Positions 9,395-18,737 of a stretch of 64,000 nucleotides of DNA are shown here, in pieces; positions within the stretch are counted from its first letter, which is position 1; every line of letters starts with the position of its first letter. The notes under the pieces are model-generated. The model was not told the origin of the DNA and ran no database searches. It saw only the letters and a list, made by a program, of their open reading frames with translations. The stretch is taken from NCBI RefSeq assembly GCF_002607855.1, contig NZ_AWQQ01000146.1:9024-73023 (forward strand). Direction: 5' to 3'. The position numbers and the translations under genes were made by a program. Source of the DNA: Desulforamulus profundi (GTDB taxonomy: Bacteria > Bacillota_B > Desulfotomaculia > Desulfotomaculales > Desulfotomaculaceae).

Positions 9395-9424
9395 ATTTTA
9401 ATTGAAAAAGCAACTATCTGTCAA
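9395..9424 (-). promoter_or_regulatory. Sigma-A-like promoter for the pilC-pilin operon
   Basis: Minus strand: TTGACA (9424-9419), 18 bases, TAAAAT (9400-9395). It lies right after the pilT stop and about 40 bases ahead of the riboswitch, so it would start a transcript with the aptamer at its 5-prime end. Confidence 0.65.
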
Positions 9425-9456
9425 CAAATGTAGTTATACAAAATGTTACAAAATTC

Positions 9457-10536
9457 TTAAACCTTTGCTAACATTTCTATATCAACAGCTTTTTCTCGCG
9501 CTGTTTCGGCAGATACGATCCCGTTTAAAACCAGGTTTCTCAGGGACATGTCCATGGTTTGCATGCCAAACCTGGCACCTGTTTGAATTTGGGAGACAAT
9601 CTGGTGGGTCTTACCCTCTCGAATCAGGTTGCGGATGGCAGGGGTGACAACCATAGTTTCCATAGCCACCACCCGTCCGCTGCCGTCCCGTTTGGGCAGC
9701 AGCTGCTGGCAGATAACCCCCTGCAGAGTACTGGAAAGCTGAATACGGATTTGCTGCTGCTGGTGGGGTGGGAAGGCATCGATGATGCGGTCAATGGTTT
9801 GAGCGGCGCTGGTTGTGTGCAGAGTGGCCAGTACCAGGTGGCCGGTCTCGGCAGCAGTGATGGCAGTTGCCATGGTTTCCAAATCCCGCATTTCTCCCAC
9901 CAGGATCACATCCGGGTCTTCCCGCATGGCCGCCCGCAGGGCATTGCCAAAGGACATGGAATCCTGGCCGATCTCCCGCTGGTTGACAATGCTTTTTTTA
10001 TGAAAGTGCAGGTATTCAACGGGATCCTCCAGGGTGATAATATGGGAACTGGTTTCCGTATTGATCATGTCAATCATGGCCGCCAGCGTGGTGGATTTCC
10101 CGCTGCCGGTGGGCCCGGTCACGAGAACCAGCCCCCTGGGTTTTCTGGCCAAATGACCGGTCACTTCCGGCAGTCCCAGTTCCTGCATGGTGGGGATTTG
10201 TGTCCGGATGATTCTCATGGCCATGGCCACTGAGCCCCTTTGTTTGTAGATGTTAATCCGAAAACGCCCGATGCCGTGAATGGAATAGGAAAAATCCACC
10301 TCTCCCATTTCCGTAAACTTTTTGTACTGGCCGGCATCCATGATGGCCCTGGCCATCTCCATGGTTTGCTCCGGCGTTAGTTTTGTTCTTGGCAGTTCCT
10401 GCTCAAAGGAGGACATGTTGTCCAGTGACTGCAGCAAGCCGTTGATGCGAAATACAGGTGGTTTGCCAACTGTAATATGCACATCAGAGGCGTTTATTTT
10501 AGTACCGAAGCGCAAAATTGACTCGATGACGCTCAT
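9457..10536 (-). CDS. pilT: Type IV pilus retraction ATPase PilT
   Basis: 359-residue hexameric ATPase that depolymerises pili for twitching. Walker A GPTGSGKSTTLAAM (residues about 142-155), Asp box, Walker B VILVGEMRDLETM and His box TGHLVLATLHT are all present. The C-terminal AIRNLIREGKTHQI is diagnostic of PilT (AIRNLIRE). Its ATG overlaps the pilB stop (ATGA). Shorter than PilB and without its tetracysteine site, as expected. Confidence 0.95.
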   Translation of the reverse strand: MSVIESILRFGTKINASDVHITVGKPPVFRINGLLQSLDNMSSFEQELPRTKLTPEQTMEMARAIMDAGQYKKFTEMGEVDFSYSIHGIGRFRINIYKQRGSVAMAMRIIRTQIPTMQELGLPEVTGHLARKPRGLVLVTGPTGSGKSTTLAAMIDMINTETSSHIITLEDPVEYLHFHKKSIVNQREIGQDSMSFGNALRAAMREDPDVILVGEMRDLETMATAITAAETGHLVLATLHTTSAAQTIDRIIDAFPPHQQQQIRIQLSSTLQGVICQQLLPKRDGSGRVVAMETMVVTPAIRNLIREGKTHQIVSQIQTGARFGMQTMDMSLRNLVLNGIVSAETAREKAVDIEMLAKV

Positions 10537-12242
10537 CTGTTTTCCTCCTCGGTAAAGGCCACCCGCATAATCTCTTTAACAGAGGTAATCCCTTGCAGAG
10601 CCTTATTAGCGCCGTCTTCCCGCATGGTAATCATGCCTTCACAGCGGGCCTGGGCCTTAATTTCCTGTTCGGACGCCCTTTGCTTTGCCATTTGCCGAAT
10701 GGTATTGGAAATCGTAAGCACTTCTTCAATGGTGCTTCTCCCTCTGTATCCGATATTATTGCAGCTGCCACAACCCTTAGGGCGGTACAACGTGACAGGT
10801 TGGCCGGCGGGTATCCCCAAAAACTCTCGTTCCGGGCTGTCCGGGGCCGGCGTATAGGCCTCTTTACAATCCGGGCAGAGCACACGTACCAGGCGCTGGC
10901 ATATCACGCCCACCAGAGAGGAAGCAACCAGGAAAGGCTCTACTCCCATATCAATTAACCTTGTAATGGCACCTGACGCATCGTTGGTATGCAGGGTGCT
11001 GAGTACCAGGTGGCCGGTGGTGGCAGCTTTCACTGCAATGGTGGCTGTTTCCGAATCCCTGATTTCACCAATCATAATGACATCCGGGTCCTGGCGGAGA
11101 ATTGATCGCAGACCGGTGGCAAAGGTCATACCCGCCTTGTTGTTGACCTGGGTTTGGTTCACCCCGGGCATCACATATTCCACCGGGTCTTCAATGGTGA
11201 CAATATTTCTTTCCTTATTATTCAGTTCGTTAACGACAGCATATAAAGTCGTGGTTTTACCGCTGCCGGTGGGGCCGGTAATGAGAATCATGCCATAGGA
11301 ATGGCGGATGATGGCGGAAAAAACTTGCAGGTTGCGCCGGTCGAAGCCCAGCTGGCCTATCTTTAATATATTTGTACTCTTTGCCAAAAGTCTCATGACG
11401 ACCTTTTCGCCAAAAACCGTGGGCAACGTGGATACCCTTAAATCTACCTCATTTTTTCCATACCGGATCTGAAAACGCCCGTCCTGGGGCAATCTTTTCT
11501 CAGCGATATCAAGGTGGGCTAAAATTTTCAGACGAGTGACTAAGGATGACAGGACGGACTTGGGCAGTACGCTGGATTCATGAAGTAACCCGTCAATGCG
11601 GAAGCGGACACGGACTTGTTCCTTGAGGGGTTCAATATGGATATCGCTGGCCTTGTCGTTGATGGCCTGCCGAATAATGGTGTTTACCAATCGAACCACC
11701 GGAGAGTCTTCCGCTCCCGTTTCGTCGCCGAAACTCAGGGTTTGGCTGGTTAACGGGTGATCTTCCCCGGTTTGAACGGAACCAAAGGCATCCTGTACGA
11801 AGGACAACCCAAATACCTTTTGAATGGCCGCGTCGATTTCCTCCTGGGAAGCGATGACAGGGTCAACGTCACAGCCTGTGGCGAGGCGTATGTCATCAAG
11901 GGCCACCACATTGAGGGGGTCAAACATGGCCACAATGATACGGTTGCCTTCCCGTTGGACCGGGACTATTCTGTGGCGTCGAATCAGTGCCTCAGGCAAA
12001 CTTTTAATGAGGGCCGGGTCAATTCGGTTGGTGAGGGAAATTTTCGGGATGCCTAACTGCATCTCCAGAGCATTGAGAATGTCTTGCTCCCGCACAAAGC
12101 CCAGATTAACCAGGGCTTGTCCCAGTCTTTGGCCGGTTTGTTTTTGGGCTGTCAAAGCCTCTTTTAACTGTTCTTCGGTGATCACTTTACTGTCTACCAA
12201 TAAGTCACCGAGACGTTTTTTGGCAAACCGTTGGTACCCCAT
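10533..12242 (-). CDS. pilB: Type IV pilus extension ATPase PilB
   Basis: Motor for pilus growth. I start at ATG 12242 (MGYQRFAKKRLGDLL), behind a GGAGGT site, and not at the longer frame start. Domains: N1D/MshEN-type domain (about 1-130; MshEN domains can bind c-di-GMP, though I cannot tell if this one does), N2 domain, and RecA-like domain with Walker A GPTGSGKTTTLYA, Walker B MIGEIRDSETA and a His box. A zinc tetracysteine site (CPDC and CGSCNNIGY) lies near the C terminus. About 569 residues. Overlaps pilT. Confidence 0.95.
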   Translation of the reverse strand: MGYQRFAKKRLGDLLVDSKVITEEQLKEALTAQKQTGQRLGQALVNLGFVREQDILNALEMQLGIPKISLTNRIDPALIKSLPEALIRRHRIVPVQREGNRIIVAMFDPLNVVALDDIRLATGCDVDPVIASQEEIDAAIQKVFGLSFVQDAFGSVQTGEDHPLTSQTLSFGDETGAEDSPVVRLVNTIIRQAINDKASDIHIEPLKEQVRVRFRIDGLLHESSVLPKSVLSSLVTRLKILAHLDIAEKRLPQDGRFQIRYGKNEVDLRVSTLPTVFGEKVVMRLLAKSTNILKIGQLGFDRRNLQVFSAIIRHSYGMILITGPTGSGKTTTLYAVVNELNNKERNIVTIEDPVEYVMPGVNQTQVNNKAGMTFATGLRSILRQDPDVIMIGEIRDSETATIAVKAATTGHLVLSTLHTNDASGAITRLIDMGVEPFLVASSLVGVICQRLVRVLCPDCKEAYTPAPDSPEREFLGIPAGQPVTLYRPKGCGSCNNIGYRGRSTIEEVLTISNTIRQMAKQRASEQEIKAQARCEGMITMREDGANKALQGITSVKEIMRVAFTEEENR

Positions 12243-12261
12243 GCCGGTTACCTCCAAGTGT

Positions 12262-13011
12262 TTAAAAATAGGTAAGGTATTTGTCAATGATTTGCTGTCC
12301 GTAAAAAATGGCGATGATGGCCCCTGCAGATAAAAAAGGGCCAAAGGGGACCGCTGTCTTCATATCTTTGTTCTGGACGATAATCAGCGCCAGCCCTACC
12401 AGGGAACCGATGATAAAGGAGAAAAACAAGCACACCAGAAGCAACTGCCAACCCAAGAAGATGCCGATTCCCGTTATCAGCTTGACATCCCCGCCACCCA
12501 TGCCGCCCCTGGATAAAATTGCCAGGACAAGCAGCAGCCCGCCGCCCAGGAGACCGCCTATCACTCCGTTCATGAGCGCGCCGGGAGGACCAAAAGCTTG
12601 TAATATGAGACCGGATACCACAAGAAAAAGGCTGATTTGATCAGGGATTATTTGATAATCTAAATCAATCAGCGAGGCGGTTAATAAAGCACAAAACAAT
12701 AGAACATATAGTAAGGTTTGGAACTGAAAACCAAATACCGTCACAATGAGGACGAAGGCAATGCCGGTTAGCAATTCTACGAATAAATACCTGGGAGAAA
12801 TTTTTACCCCACAGTACCTGCACTTTCCCTTTTGCACAAGGTAACTTACCACCGGTATCAGGTCCAGGACGCCCAGTCGTTGGTGGCAGCCGGGGCAATG
12901 GGAGGGAGGTGATACAATGGATTGATTATTGGGTAAGCGGTAAATGCACACATTCAGGAAACTTCCAACAACCAATCCCGTAATAAAAACGAATGTCATG
13001 ACGGCCAACAT
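12262..13011 (-). CDS. pilD: Prepilin peptidase PilD
   Basis: Membrane aspartyl protease that cleaves and N-methylates all the prepilins in this locus. N-terminal cytosolic methylase domain with two CxxC pairs (CPGC at about 39-42 and CRYC at about 64-67). The catalytic aspartates are visible as the LIDLDYQIIPD motif and GGGDVKL (GxGD type). About seven membrane helices, 249 residues, normal length. Followed by pilB after about 20 bases. Confidence 0.95.
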   Translation of the reverse strand: MLAVMTFVFITGLVVGSFLNVCIYRLPNNQSIVSPPSHCPGCHQRLGVLDLIPVVSYLVQKGKCRYCGVKISPRYLFVELLTGIAFVLIVTVFGFQFQTLLYVLLFCALLTASLIDLDYQIIPDQISLFLVVSGLILQAFGPPGALMNGVIGGLLGGGLLLVLAILSRGGMGGGDVKLITGIGIFLGWQLLLVCLFFSFIIGSLVGLALIIVQNKDMKTAVPFGPFLSAGAIIAIFYGQQIIDKYLTYF

Positions 13012-13032
13012 AGGCTACCTCATCAAACTAAT

Positions 13033-14109
13033 CTAACTTAGAACCTGTTCTATTTCAGATTCGGACAACCCCTGAAACACTTTGCAGTATCCAATGCTTA
13101 CTGGCAGGGCAAAGGTCAGTTTGCTTTCTGTTACCTTTTTGTCGGTATACATGGATTTAATCATATCCTTGGCCGTCAGCTCCCGGGGGACGGATACCGG
13201 CAGCTGGACCTGGGATAATAGCTGAATGATTCTGGTCACTTCGTCATCGGTCAACAAGTTCCTATTGCGGGCCAGACGGGCCTCTATGATCATCCCGATG
13301 GCCACCGCTTCGCCGTGCAGATAAGTACCATAACCGCTCAACGATTCGATGGCGTGCCCGATGGTGTGACCGTAGTTTAAGATGGCCCGGCGGCCCTGCT
13401 CGGTTTCATCCTGTTCCACCACAGCGGCTTTGATTTTGCAGCAGGTTTCTATGACGTACTCCAGGGCTGCCGTTTCCAAATGCAACACTCTGGAACTGTT
13501 TTCTTCCAACCAGGCAAAAAATTCTTTATCCCAAATGATCCCGTACTTGATGACTTCCGCCAAGCCGGCCCTGAGTTCCCGTGCATTTAGGGTCTGCAGG
13601 GTATCTACATCGATAAGTACCATTTTAGGTTGATAAAAGGCACCGATGATGTTTTTGCCCCGGGGGTGGTTGACCGCCACTTTACCGCCCACGCTGCTGT
13701 CTACCTGGGCCAGCAGGGTGGTAGGCACTTGAACAAAGGGGACTCCCCGCATGTAGGTGGCGGCCACAAAACCTGACAGGTCGCCCACCACGCCGCCGCC
13801 CAGGGCCACCACCGGGCAAGTGCGGTCCAAACCATGGTCGAAGGCCGTATCATATAGCCCGGCTGCCTGTTCCAGAGTTTTGGCGTTTTCCCCCGCCGGC
13901 ACCCGGATCACAGCAACCTGAAAACCGGCCCGCTCCAACAGATTCCTGACCTTGTCCCCGTAGAGACTGTCTACGTTGGTGTCTGTAACAAGCAGCACTT
14001 TTTTCCCCAGCGGCATTTCAGACAGGTAGGCACCCAGATTATTTAGCAGCCCGCCGGCGATGTAAATAGGGTAACTGCGGCTGCCCAGCGCTACATCAAT
14101 TTCTCTCAC
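13033..14109 (-). CDS. aroB: 3-dehydroquinate synthase
   Basis: Second step of the shikimate pathway: DAHP to 3-dehydroquinate, needing NAD and a divalent metal. 358 residues, normal length. NAD site GGGVVGDLSGFVAATYMRG (about residues 104-122), VPTTLLAQVDSSVGGK and metal ligands in LNYGHTIGHAIE and YLHGEAVAIGM. A GTG start overlaps the aroK stop, so the two are coupled. The aro block is cotranscribed toward pilD. Confidence 0.96.
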   Translation of the reverse strand: MREIDVALGSRSYPIYIAGGLLNNLGAYLSEMPLGKKVLLVTDTNVDSLYGDKVRNLLERAGFQVAVIRVPAGENAKTLEQAAGLYDTAFDHGLDRTCPVVALGGGVVGDLSGFVAATYMRGVPFVQVPTTLLAQVDSSVGGKVAVNHPRGKNIIGAFYQPKMVLIDVDTLQTLNARELRAGLAEVIKYGIIWDKEFFAWLEENSSRVLHLETAALEYVIETCCKIKAAVVEQDETEQGRRAILNYGHTIGHAIESLSGYGTYLHGEAVAIGMIIEARLARNRNLLTDDEVTRIIQLLSQVQLPVSVPRELTAKDMIKSMYTDKKVTESKLTFALPVSIGYCKVFQGLSESEIEQVLS

Positions 14110-14623
14110 GGACTACCCCCCTTTCCACCAGATATCGGTATATTATGTTAACTATTTTTTCCGGACTTAAATCATCTGTATTGACGGCAAGTTCAGCCAC
14201 TTGATAGGCCTCTTTCCGCTCCGCCAGCAGTCTTTCCACTTTTTCCTGGAGGTTCCCCTTGGCCAACAGGGGGCGGGTCCTTTTGCTGCGGACTCTCTTG
14301 CAGATAACTCCCGCAGAGGCCTCAAGGCTGACCAGAACCCCATTCTCTCTTAACTTTTTAACGTTTTCCGGGTTTAGCACCAGTCCCCCGCCGGTGGCAA
14401 TGACCAGGTTCTCCTTGCTGGCTAACTTGCTTACCAGCAAAGCTTCTTCTCCCCGGAATCGTTTAACACCGTGCTTGTGAAAAATTTGCTCTACCGTAAG
14501 TCCGGTGACTTCCTCAATGGCATAGTCGGTATCGATAAACCGGTATCCCAAACGCTTGGCCAATCCCCGTCCTACGGTTGACTTGCCCGATCCCATAAAG
14601 CCGATCAATACGATATTCTTCAT
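14096..14623 (-). CDS. aroK: Shikimate kinase
   Basis: Phosphorylates shikimate at position 3. 175 residues with P-loop GFMGSGKSTVGRGLA (residues 8-22), the shikimate-binding Asp and Arg in FIDTDYAIEE and FRGEEALLV, the GGGLV motif and the lid with KRTRPLL. Between aroC (8-base gap) and aroB (overlap). Confidence 0.96.
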   Translation of the reverse strand: MKNIVLIGFMGSGKSTVGRGLAKRLGYRFIDTDYAIEEVTGLTVEQIFHKHGVKRFRGEEALLVSKLASKENLVIATGGGLVLNPENVKKLRENGVLVSLEASAGVICKRVRSKRTRPLLAKGNLQEKVERLLAERKEAYQVAELAVNTDDLSPEKIVNIIYRYLVERGVVRERN

Positions 14624-14630
14624 TTCACAC

Positions 14631-15794
14631 CTACACCTGCCTAACCAGCTGCCGCCACCGGTTAACTCTTTCTTTTAGTTCTTCCAAGCTGTCGCCACCG
14701 AATTTTTCCACCATGGCGGCGGCCAGTTCCCAGGCCACCACAGCTTCGCCAACGACGCAGGCAGCAGGCACGGCACAAACATCTGATCTTTCCACCGAAG
14801 CAGCAAAGGGCTCCTTGGTCTTCAGATCAACACTGAGCAGAGGCTTATAAAGGGTAGGGATGGGCTTCATGGCCGCCTTTACCACAACGGGCTCCCCGTT
14901 ACTGATCCCCCCTTCTATGCCGCCGGCCCGGTTGGTGGACCGGTAAAAGCCCCGGTCAGGGGAATGGTGTATTTCATCGTGCACCTGGGAACCGGGAACG
15001 GCCGCTGAACCAAAACCCAGGCCTATTTCCACGCCCTTGATGGCCTGAATGCCCATGACCGCACCGGCCAGCCGGCTGTCCAGTTTACGGTCCCAGTGGA
15101 CATGGCTGCCTAATCCCACCGGCACCCCGTAGGCCCGTATCTCAAATACCCCGCCCAGAGAATCACCGTTTTTCCTGGCCTGGTCGATTTCCTTAATCAT
15201 GGCTTCCTCTGCCTGTTGATCCGGGCAAAGGAGTTGGGACTGCCCGGCACGTTTTTGCAGTTCTTCCATCGCCAGGTTTTCTTCAATCATGGCCTCTACG
15301 GACCCGATGCGCCGGACAAAGCCCAGTATTTCTACCCCCAGTTCCTCCAGCAAACATCGGGCCAGGGTTCCCACAGCCACCCGGGCAGCCGTTTCTCTGG
15401 CGCTGGACCTTTCCAAAACGTTCCGTACATCATCATGGTTATACTTGATGGCCCCGGCCAAATCGGCATGACCCGGTCTTGGACGGGTTACCACCCTTTC
15501 ATTTAGGTTGGCCTCCGGTCCCGGAGCCATAATTTCAGACCAGTTGGCCCAGTCTTTATTAATCACCTGAAGGGTGACGGGACTGCCGGTGGTCCGTCCT
15601 CCCCGGACCCCGGAAAGAAACTGTACCTGGTCTTTTTCTATTTTCATACGGCCGCCCCGGCCATAACCACCCTGGCGCCTGGCCAGTTGTTCATTGATAT
15701 ATTCCCGGGTGATGGGCAAGCCGGCCACCATTCCTTCCACAATGGCGGTAAGGGCCGGACCGTGGGATTCTCCTGCTGTCAGAAAACGCAGCAA
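14631..15794 (-). CDS. aroC: Chorismate synthase
   Basis: Last step of the shikimate pathway, FMN dependent. I start at a TTG (15794) giving [13 protein letters not shown], because a strong AGGAGGAGAGGAG site stands just before it and because family members begin there; the open frame continues 27 codons further but that part overlaps aroE. The three family signatures are present: [14 protein letters not shown], the [14 protein letters not shown] block and RPRPGHAD. 387 residues. Confidence 0.95.
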   Translation of the reverse strand: MLRFLTAGESHGPALTAIVEGMVAGLPITREYINEQLARRQGGYGRGGRMKIEKDQVQFLSGVRGGRTTGSPVTLQVINKDWANWSEIMAPGPEANLNERVVTRPRPGHADLAGAIKYNHDDVRNVLERSSARETAARVAVGTLARCLLEELGVEILGFVRRIGSVEAMIEENLAMEELQKRAGQSQLLCPDQQAEEAMIKEIDQARKNGDSLGGVFEIRAYGVPVGLGSHVHWDRKLDSRLAGAVMGIQAIKGVEIGLGFGSAAVPGSQVHDEIHHSPDRGFYRSTNRAGGIEGGISNGEPVVVKAAMKPIPTLYKPLLSVDLKTKEPFAASVERSDVCAVPAACVVGEAVVAWELAAAMVEKFGGDSLEELKERVNRWRQLVRQV

Positions 15795-15796
15795 CG

Positions 15797-16679
15797 TTAT
15801 CTCTCCTCTCCTCCTGAAAGCTGCCTGAGCAGCGTTTCCCTCATAATCTCCACTGGTGCAGGCAGACTGGTCCAAAGCTCAAATGCTAAAACTCCCTGGT
15901 AGAGCAGCATCCCCAGGCCGTTAAGGTTTTTGCCCCCCGTGCCGCCGCCTGCTGCAAAAAAAGGGGCTTTTCAGGGTTATAAACCAGGTCGCACACCAAC
16001 TGCCCGGGATGCAGGGCAGCAAAAGGAAACTCGGCGCCCGGTCTACCCAGGGACTCATCCCGATGGATGTGGTCTGTACCACCAGGTCCACTCGGGAAAC
16101 TTGATCCTCCGGCAGTTGCTGTCCCCAGGGAAGGACTTGGGCTTCAACTTGACATGCCCGCGAAACATCCCTGGCCAAATCATCCGCCCTTTCCGGGGTC
16201 CGGTTGGTGATATAAAGGGAGTCCAGTCCGGCAAATGCCAGCGCGATGACCACCGCCCTGGCTGCCCCGCCGGCCCCTAAAATCAATGCGCTTTTTCCCC
16301 GGGGCGTAAAATTGGCTTCGCTTTCCAGGGACCTGATAAAACCTTGCCCGTCGGTGTTGTAACCAACCAGCCTGCCATCCACGTTCACAATGGTGTTGAC
16401 CGCTCCGATTACGCGGGCTGCCGGGTCTAGTTCATCGAGCAGGGCAATGACGTTTTGCTTGTGCGGCACCGTGACGTTAACACCGGCTAAGCCAAGGGCA
16501 GTGATGCCCTGCACTGCCTGTTCGAGACAGTCGGGCCGGACACTGCAAGGCACATATACCCAGTTCAGGCCAAGCTTCCGGTAGGCGGCATTATGCATGG
16601 CGGGAGAAAAGGAATGTTCCACCGGAAAACCAAACAATCCACAAACCCTTGTCTTACCATTTATATTGGGAAAACCCAT
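15797..16679 (-). CDS. aroE: Shikimate dehydrogenase, two apparent frameshifts
   Basis: NADP-dependent reduction of 3-dehydroshikimate. The N-terminal part reads cleanly: [25 protein letters not shown] and the NADP site [15 protein letters not shown]. Near 16037 and again near 15931 the frame slips by one base (GG for GGG, AA for AAA); restoring both gives [17 protein letters not shown] and [15 protein letters not shown], the usual C-terminal motifs, ending at TAA 15797, two bases before the aroC start. I believe the gene is intact in the cell. Confidence 0.9.
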
Positions 16680-16723
16680 ATTACTTCCCTCCCGAATGTA
16701 ACAAAAGCTTGGCCTGCGCCAAG

Positions 16724-17229
16724 TCAGTATCTATGATTATTGTTTTTTATCCGGCCTAACACCAGTTTTTCCAGCTTTCTGTTAATCCTTGTGCCGATAA
16801 ATTCCTTCCCGGCCAGGGGAGTCACCAGAATGGTGTACAGCCCCAGGCGGTTGCCCGCCAGCACATCGGTAAATACCTGATCGCCCACAAATGCTGTTTC
16901 ATGAATGTCAGTTCCTACCAGGCTGAGGCTCGCCGCAACCCACTGCGACGTGGTTTGGCCGCCTTGTGCACCCCCGGCACCTGTAAAGAGCAGCACAAAG
17001 CTGAGACCCTGCTTTCATTGTTGTTTGATACAAAGCAAACCTTAAACCCCTGCCGGCACAGATCCCGAAACCATGCCTCTATCTCGGGGTCCATATGCTT
17101 ACGGTCCCAGGGGATCAAAGTATTGTCGATATCAAAAAGGATCGCCTTAATTCCCTTCTTCTTTAAATCTGCTGTATTAATGTGGAACAAGGAAGGTACA
17201 TAGGCTCTAGGATAAAGTTTTGAAAGCAT
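16724..17229 (-). CDS. yqeG: YqeG-family HAD phosphatase, one apparent frameshift
   Basis: HAD-superfamily IIIA phosphatase of unknown natural substrate, related to phosphatidylglycerophosphate phosphatases. Start at MLSKLYPRAYVPS (17229), matching the family N terminus. HAD motif I is FDIDNTLIPWD, motif II SNNNE, motif IV VGDQVFTDVLAGNRLG. The frame breaks at about 16925 (CC for CCC); joined, the protein is about 168 residues, the normal length. First gene of the minus-strand block, transcribed away from sigK. Confidence 0.9.
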
Positions 17230-17342
17230 CTTTTCACACCACTTTGCAACGGGCACCCTGCAGTACCCCTATGATCAGAATATTTTGCTGTGCATATTTT
17301 ACCTGCATTTGGCACCCTTCGTCAACTTACAACACCTATTAA

Positions 17343-17398
17343 ATGGTATGATCCTCTTCCTCGGGGACAGACACCAAATTATTTTCTCCCCATACCAT
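17343..17398. promoter_or_regulatory. 8-bp inverted repeat upstream of sigK
   Basis: ATGGTATG (17343-17350) and CATACCAT (17391-17398) are perfect inverted copies separated by 40 bases, in the space between yqeG and sigK. The right copy also resembles a sigma-E type -10 (CATAnnnT), as expected for sigK, but I find no convincing -35. Confidence 0.3.
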
Positions 17399-17436
17399 AT
17401 ATTGTTGACTTAATTTTTATTAGGGGGGATTACTTG

Positions 17437-17817
17437 ATGCTACCCGGCCTGTGGACGGTCACTGTCCTGTCGGTTGTGAACGGGATCATGGCGCTGGTTT
17501 CTTACATTGCCAACAACACCTTTCCCCAGCCTCTGAATGAGGAGGAGGAGGCTCATTACCTCGGGATGCTGGCAGAAGGGGATGAATCGGCACGCAATGT
17601 GTTGACAGAAAGAAACCTGAGACTGGTTGCCCACATTGTGAAAAAATTCGATTCCACCGGCGAAGACGTTGACGACTTGATCTCCATCGGCACCATCGGT
17701 TTGATCAAAGCCATTAATACGTTCAAACCTGATAAGGGCACCCGTCTGGCTACCTATGCGGCCCGTTGTATCGAAAATGAAATGCTACTGACAACTATTA
17801 ACGGTATATTATGCTAA
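17437..17817 (+). CDS. sigK: RNA polymerase sigma-K factor, N-terminal part, split by an element
   Basis: Sigma-K directs late mother-cell transcription in sporulation. From ATG 17437, behind AGGGGGGA, the protein has a short hydrophobic pro-sequence and then [45 protein letters not shown] and [11 protein letters not shown], which are region 1.2 to 2.4 of sigma-K. After Glu-Asn-Glu the family sequence stops and eleven foreign residues lead to TAA 17817. The break falls at the same point at which the Bacillus subtilis skin element splits sigK. The next part is at 21992. Confidence 0.95.
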   Translation: MLPGLWTVTVLSVVNGIMALVSYIANNTFPQPLNEEEEAHYLGMLAEGDESARNVLTERNLRLVAHIVKKFDSTGEDVDDLISIGTIGLIKAINTFKPDKGTRLATYAARCIENEMLLTTINGILC

Positions 17818-17825
17818 TATAAAAT

Positions 17826-18000
17826 TATTTTTCTTCGTCCGTAATCGTCTCCAGATAGGCATCAATAATTTAAACTGTTTATGTTTATCGCCCAAAGATA
17901 ACAACTTTTCAATTCTTTGACTTACCTCTTCATTGGCTTCATCACTAGCGGGAGTTTACTAAACATTAAGTTAAAAACCACCCTCAGCCCAGTAAACACG
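17826..18000 (-). pseudogene. Gene tail debris of unknown origin
   Basis: The minus strand reads about 45 residues (EANEEVSQRIEKLLSLGDKH, then after a one-base slip a tail ending ETITDEEK and a stop). It looks like the end of a helical protein or regulator. No start or upstream domain is found, so I call it a relic just inside the left end of the sigK element. Confidence 0.3.
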
Positions 18001-18005
18001 GGCAC

Positions 18006-18341
18006 TCAGAGATTTGCAGCATATATAAACCAAGGGCTATTAACCAATGCATTGTATAGCCCTTGCAGCTCCTGGTAAGCAGCGATAATATCTTCTTCAA
18101 AGTTATCCTTGGAGTTACTACCTTTATCAAATACAATGGTAATTTCCTCCATATCAAGGTTTAGCTCTGAGAGTTTTTTTCTTAATTTGGTTAGTGTAGG
18201 GATGAACAATTCCTTATCTGATTTGTTACCTTCATATATTTCAGAAAATACCGGGATGAGAAATTCTTTGGTAACCACCTGGGCAAGCCCGAACTGCCTT
18301 AAATCAGTCCGCTTTTGTTTGTTTCTGCCTCTTTGGGCCAA
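18006..18341 (-). pseudogene. IS1634/IS4-type transposase fragment
   Basis: 111 residues with GRNKQKRTDLRQFGLAQVV, IYEGNKSDKELF and ITIVFDKGSNSKDNFE, all typical of the middle of IS1634-type DDE transposases (IS4 superfamily). Both the N-terminal DNA-binding part and the C-terminal catalytic Glu region are missing, so it cannot move itself. Confidence 0.75.
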
Positions 18342-18650
18342 CTCTGCCTTTTCATTTGTAGAATCAATATGAGTAAAAAAGTCCTTTCTCCATCATTTTT
18401 AGGGTAATCGCATTTTCTACATTTTCCAATTGCTCGTCACTAACGGTATCCATTTGCTCTCAGAAATGCCGGCTATCTTCACTCTGATTATACAGGTTTT
18501 TTATTGCAAGTGGCTCACTTTTATTTTAGCGTTTATAACAACCAACTCCTTTTCTCAGTGGAATCATTTATTGTTTCTTTAACGAAACTCACTGATTGTA
18601 AATACGTGGCAGAGTTCCTGGAATATATAGACCCTTCATATAACTATGTA

Positions 18651-18700
18651 CAAAAATCTCCTATGAAATATATGTGCATATATTTCATAGGAGATTTTTG
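18651..18700. terminator. Perfect 24-bp inverted repeat, likely bidirectional terminator
   Basis: Arms 18651-18674 and 18677-18700 are perfect complements around a 2-base spacer and end in five A and five T, with more T following on the plus strand. It lies just beyond the GGDEF stop (18738) and probably ends that minus-strand operon. The length and perfection are greater than a terminator needs, so a small mobile hairpin is an alternative. Confidence 0.6.
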
Positions 18701-18737
18701 TTTTTTGCAAAATTAAATTTATAATATCAAAAAAATT

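Noticed and set aside
15795..15875. Longer aroC start giving 27 more residues
   Set aside because: The extra part overlaps the repaired aroE C terminus, and a strong ribosome site stands just ahead of the TTG at 15794.
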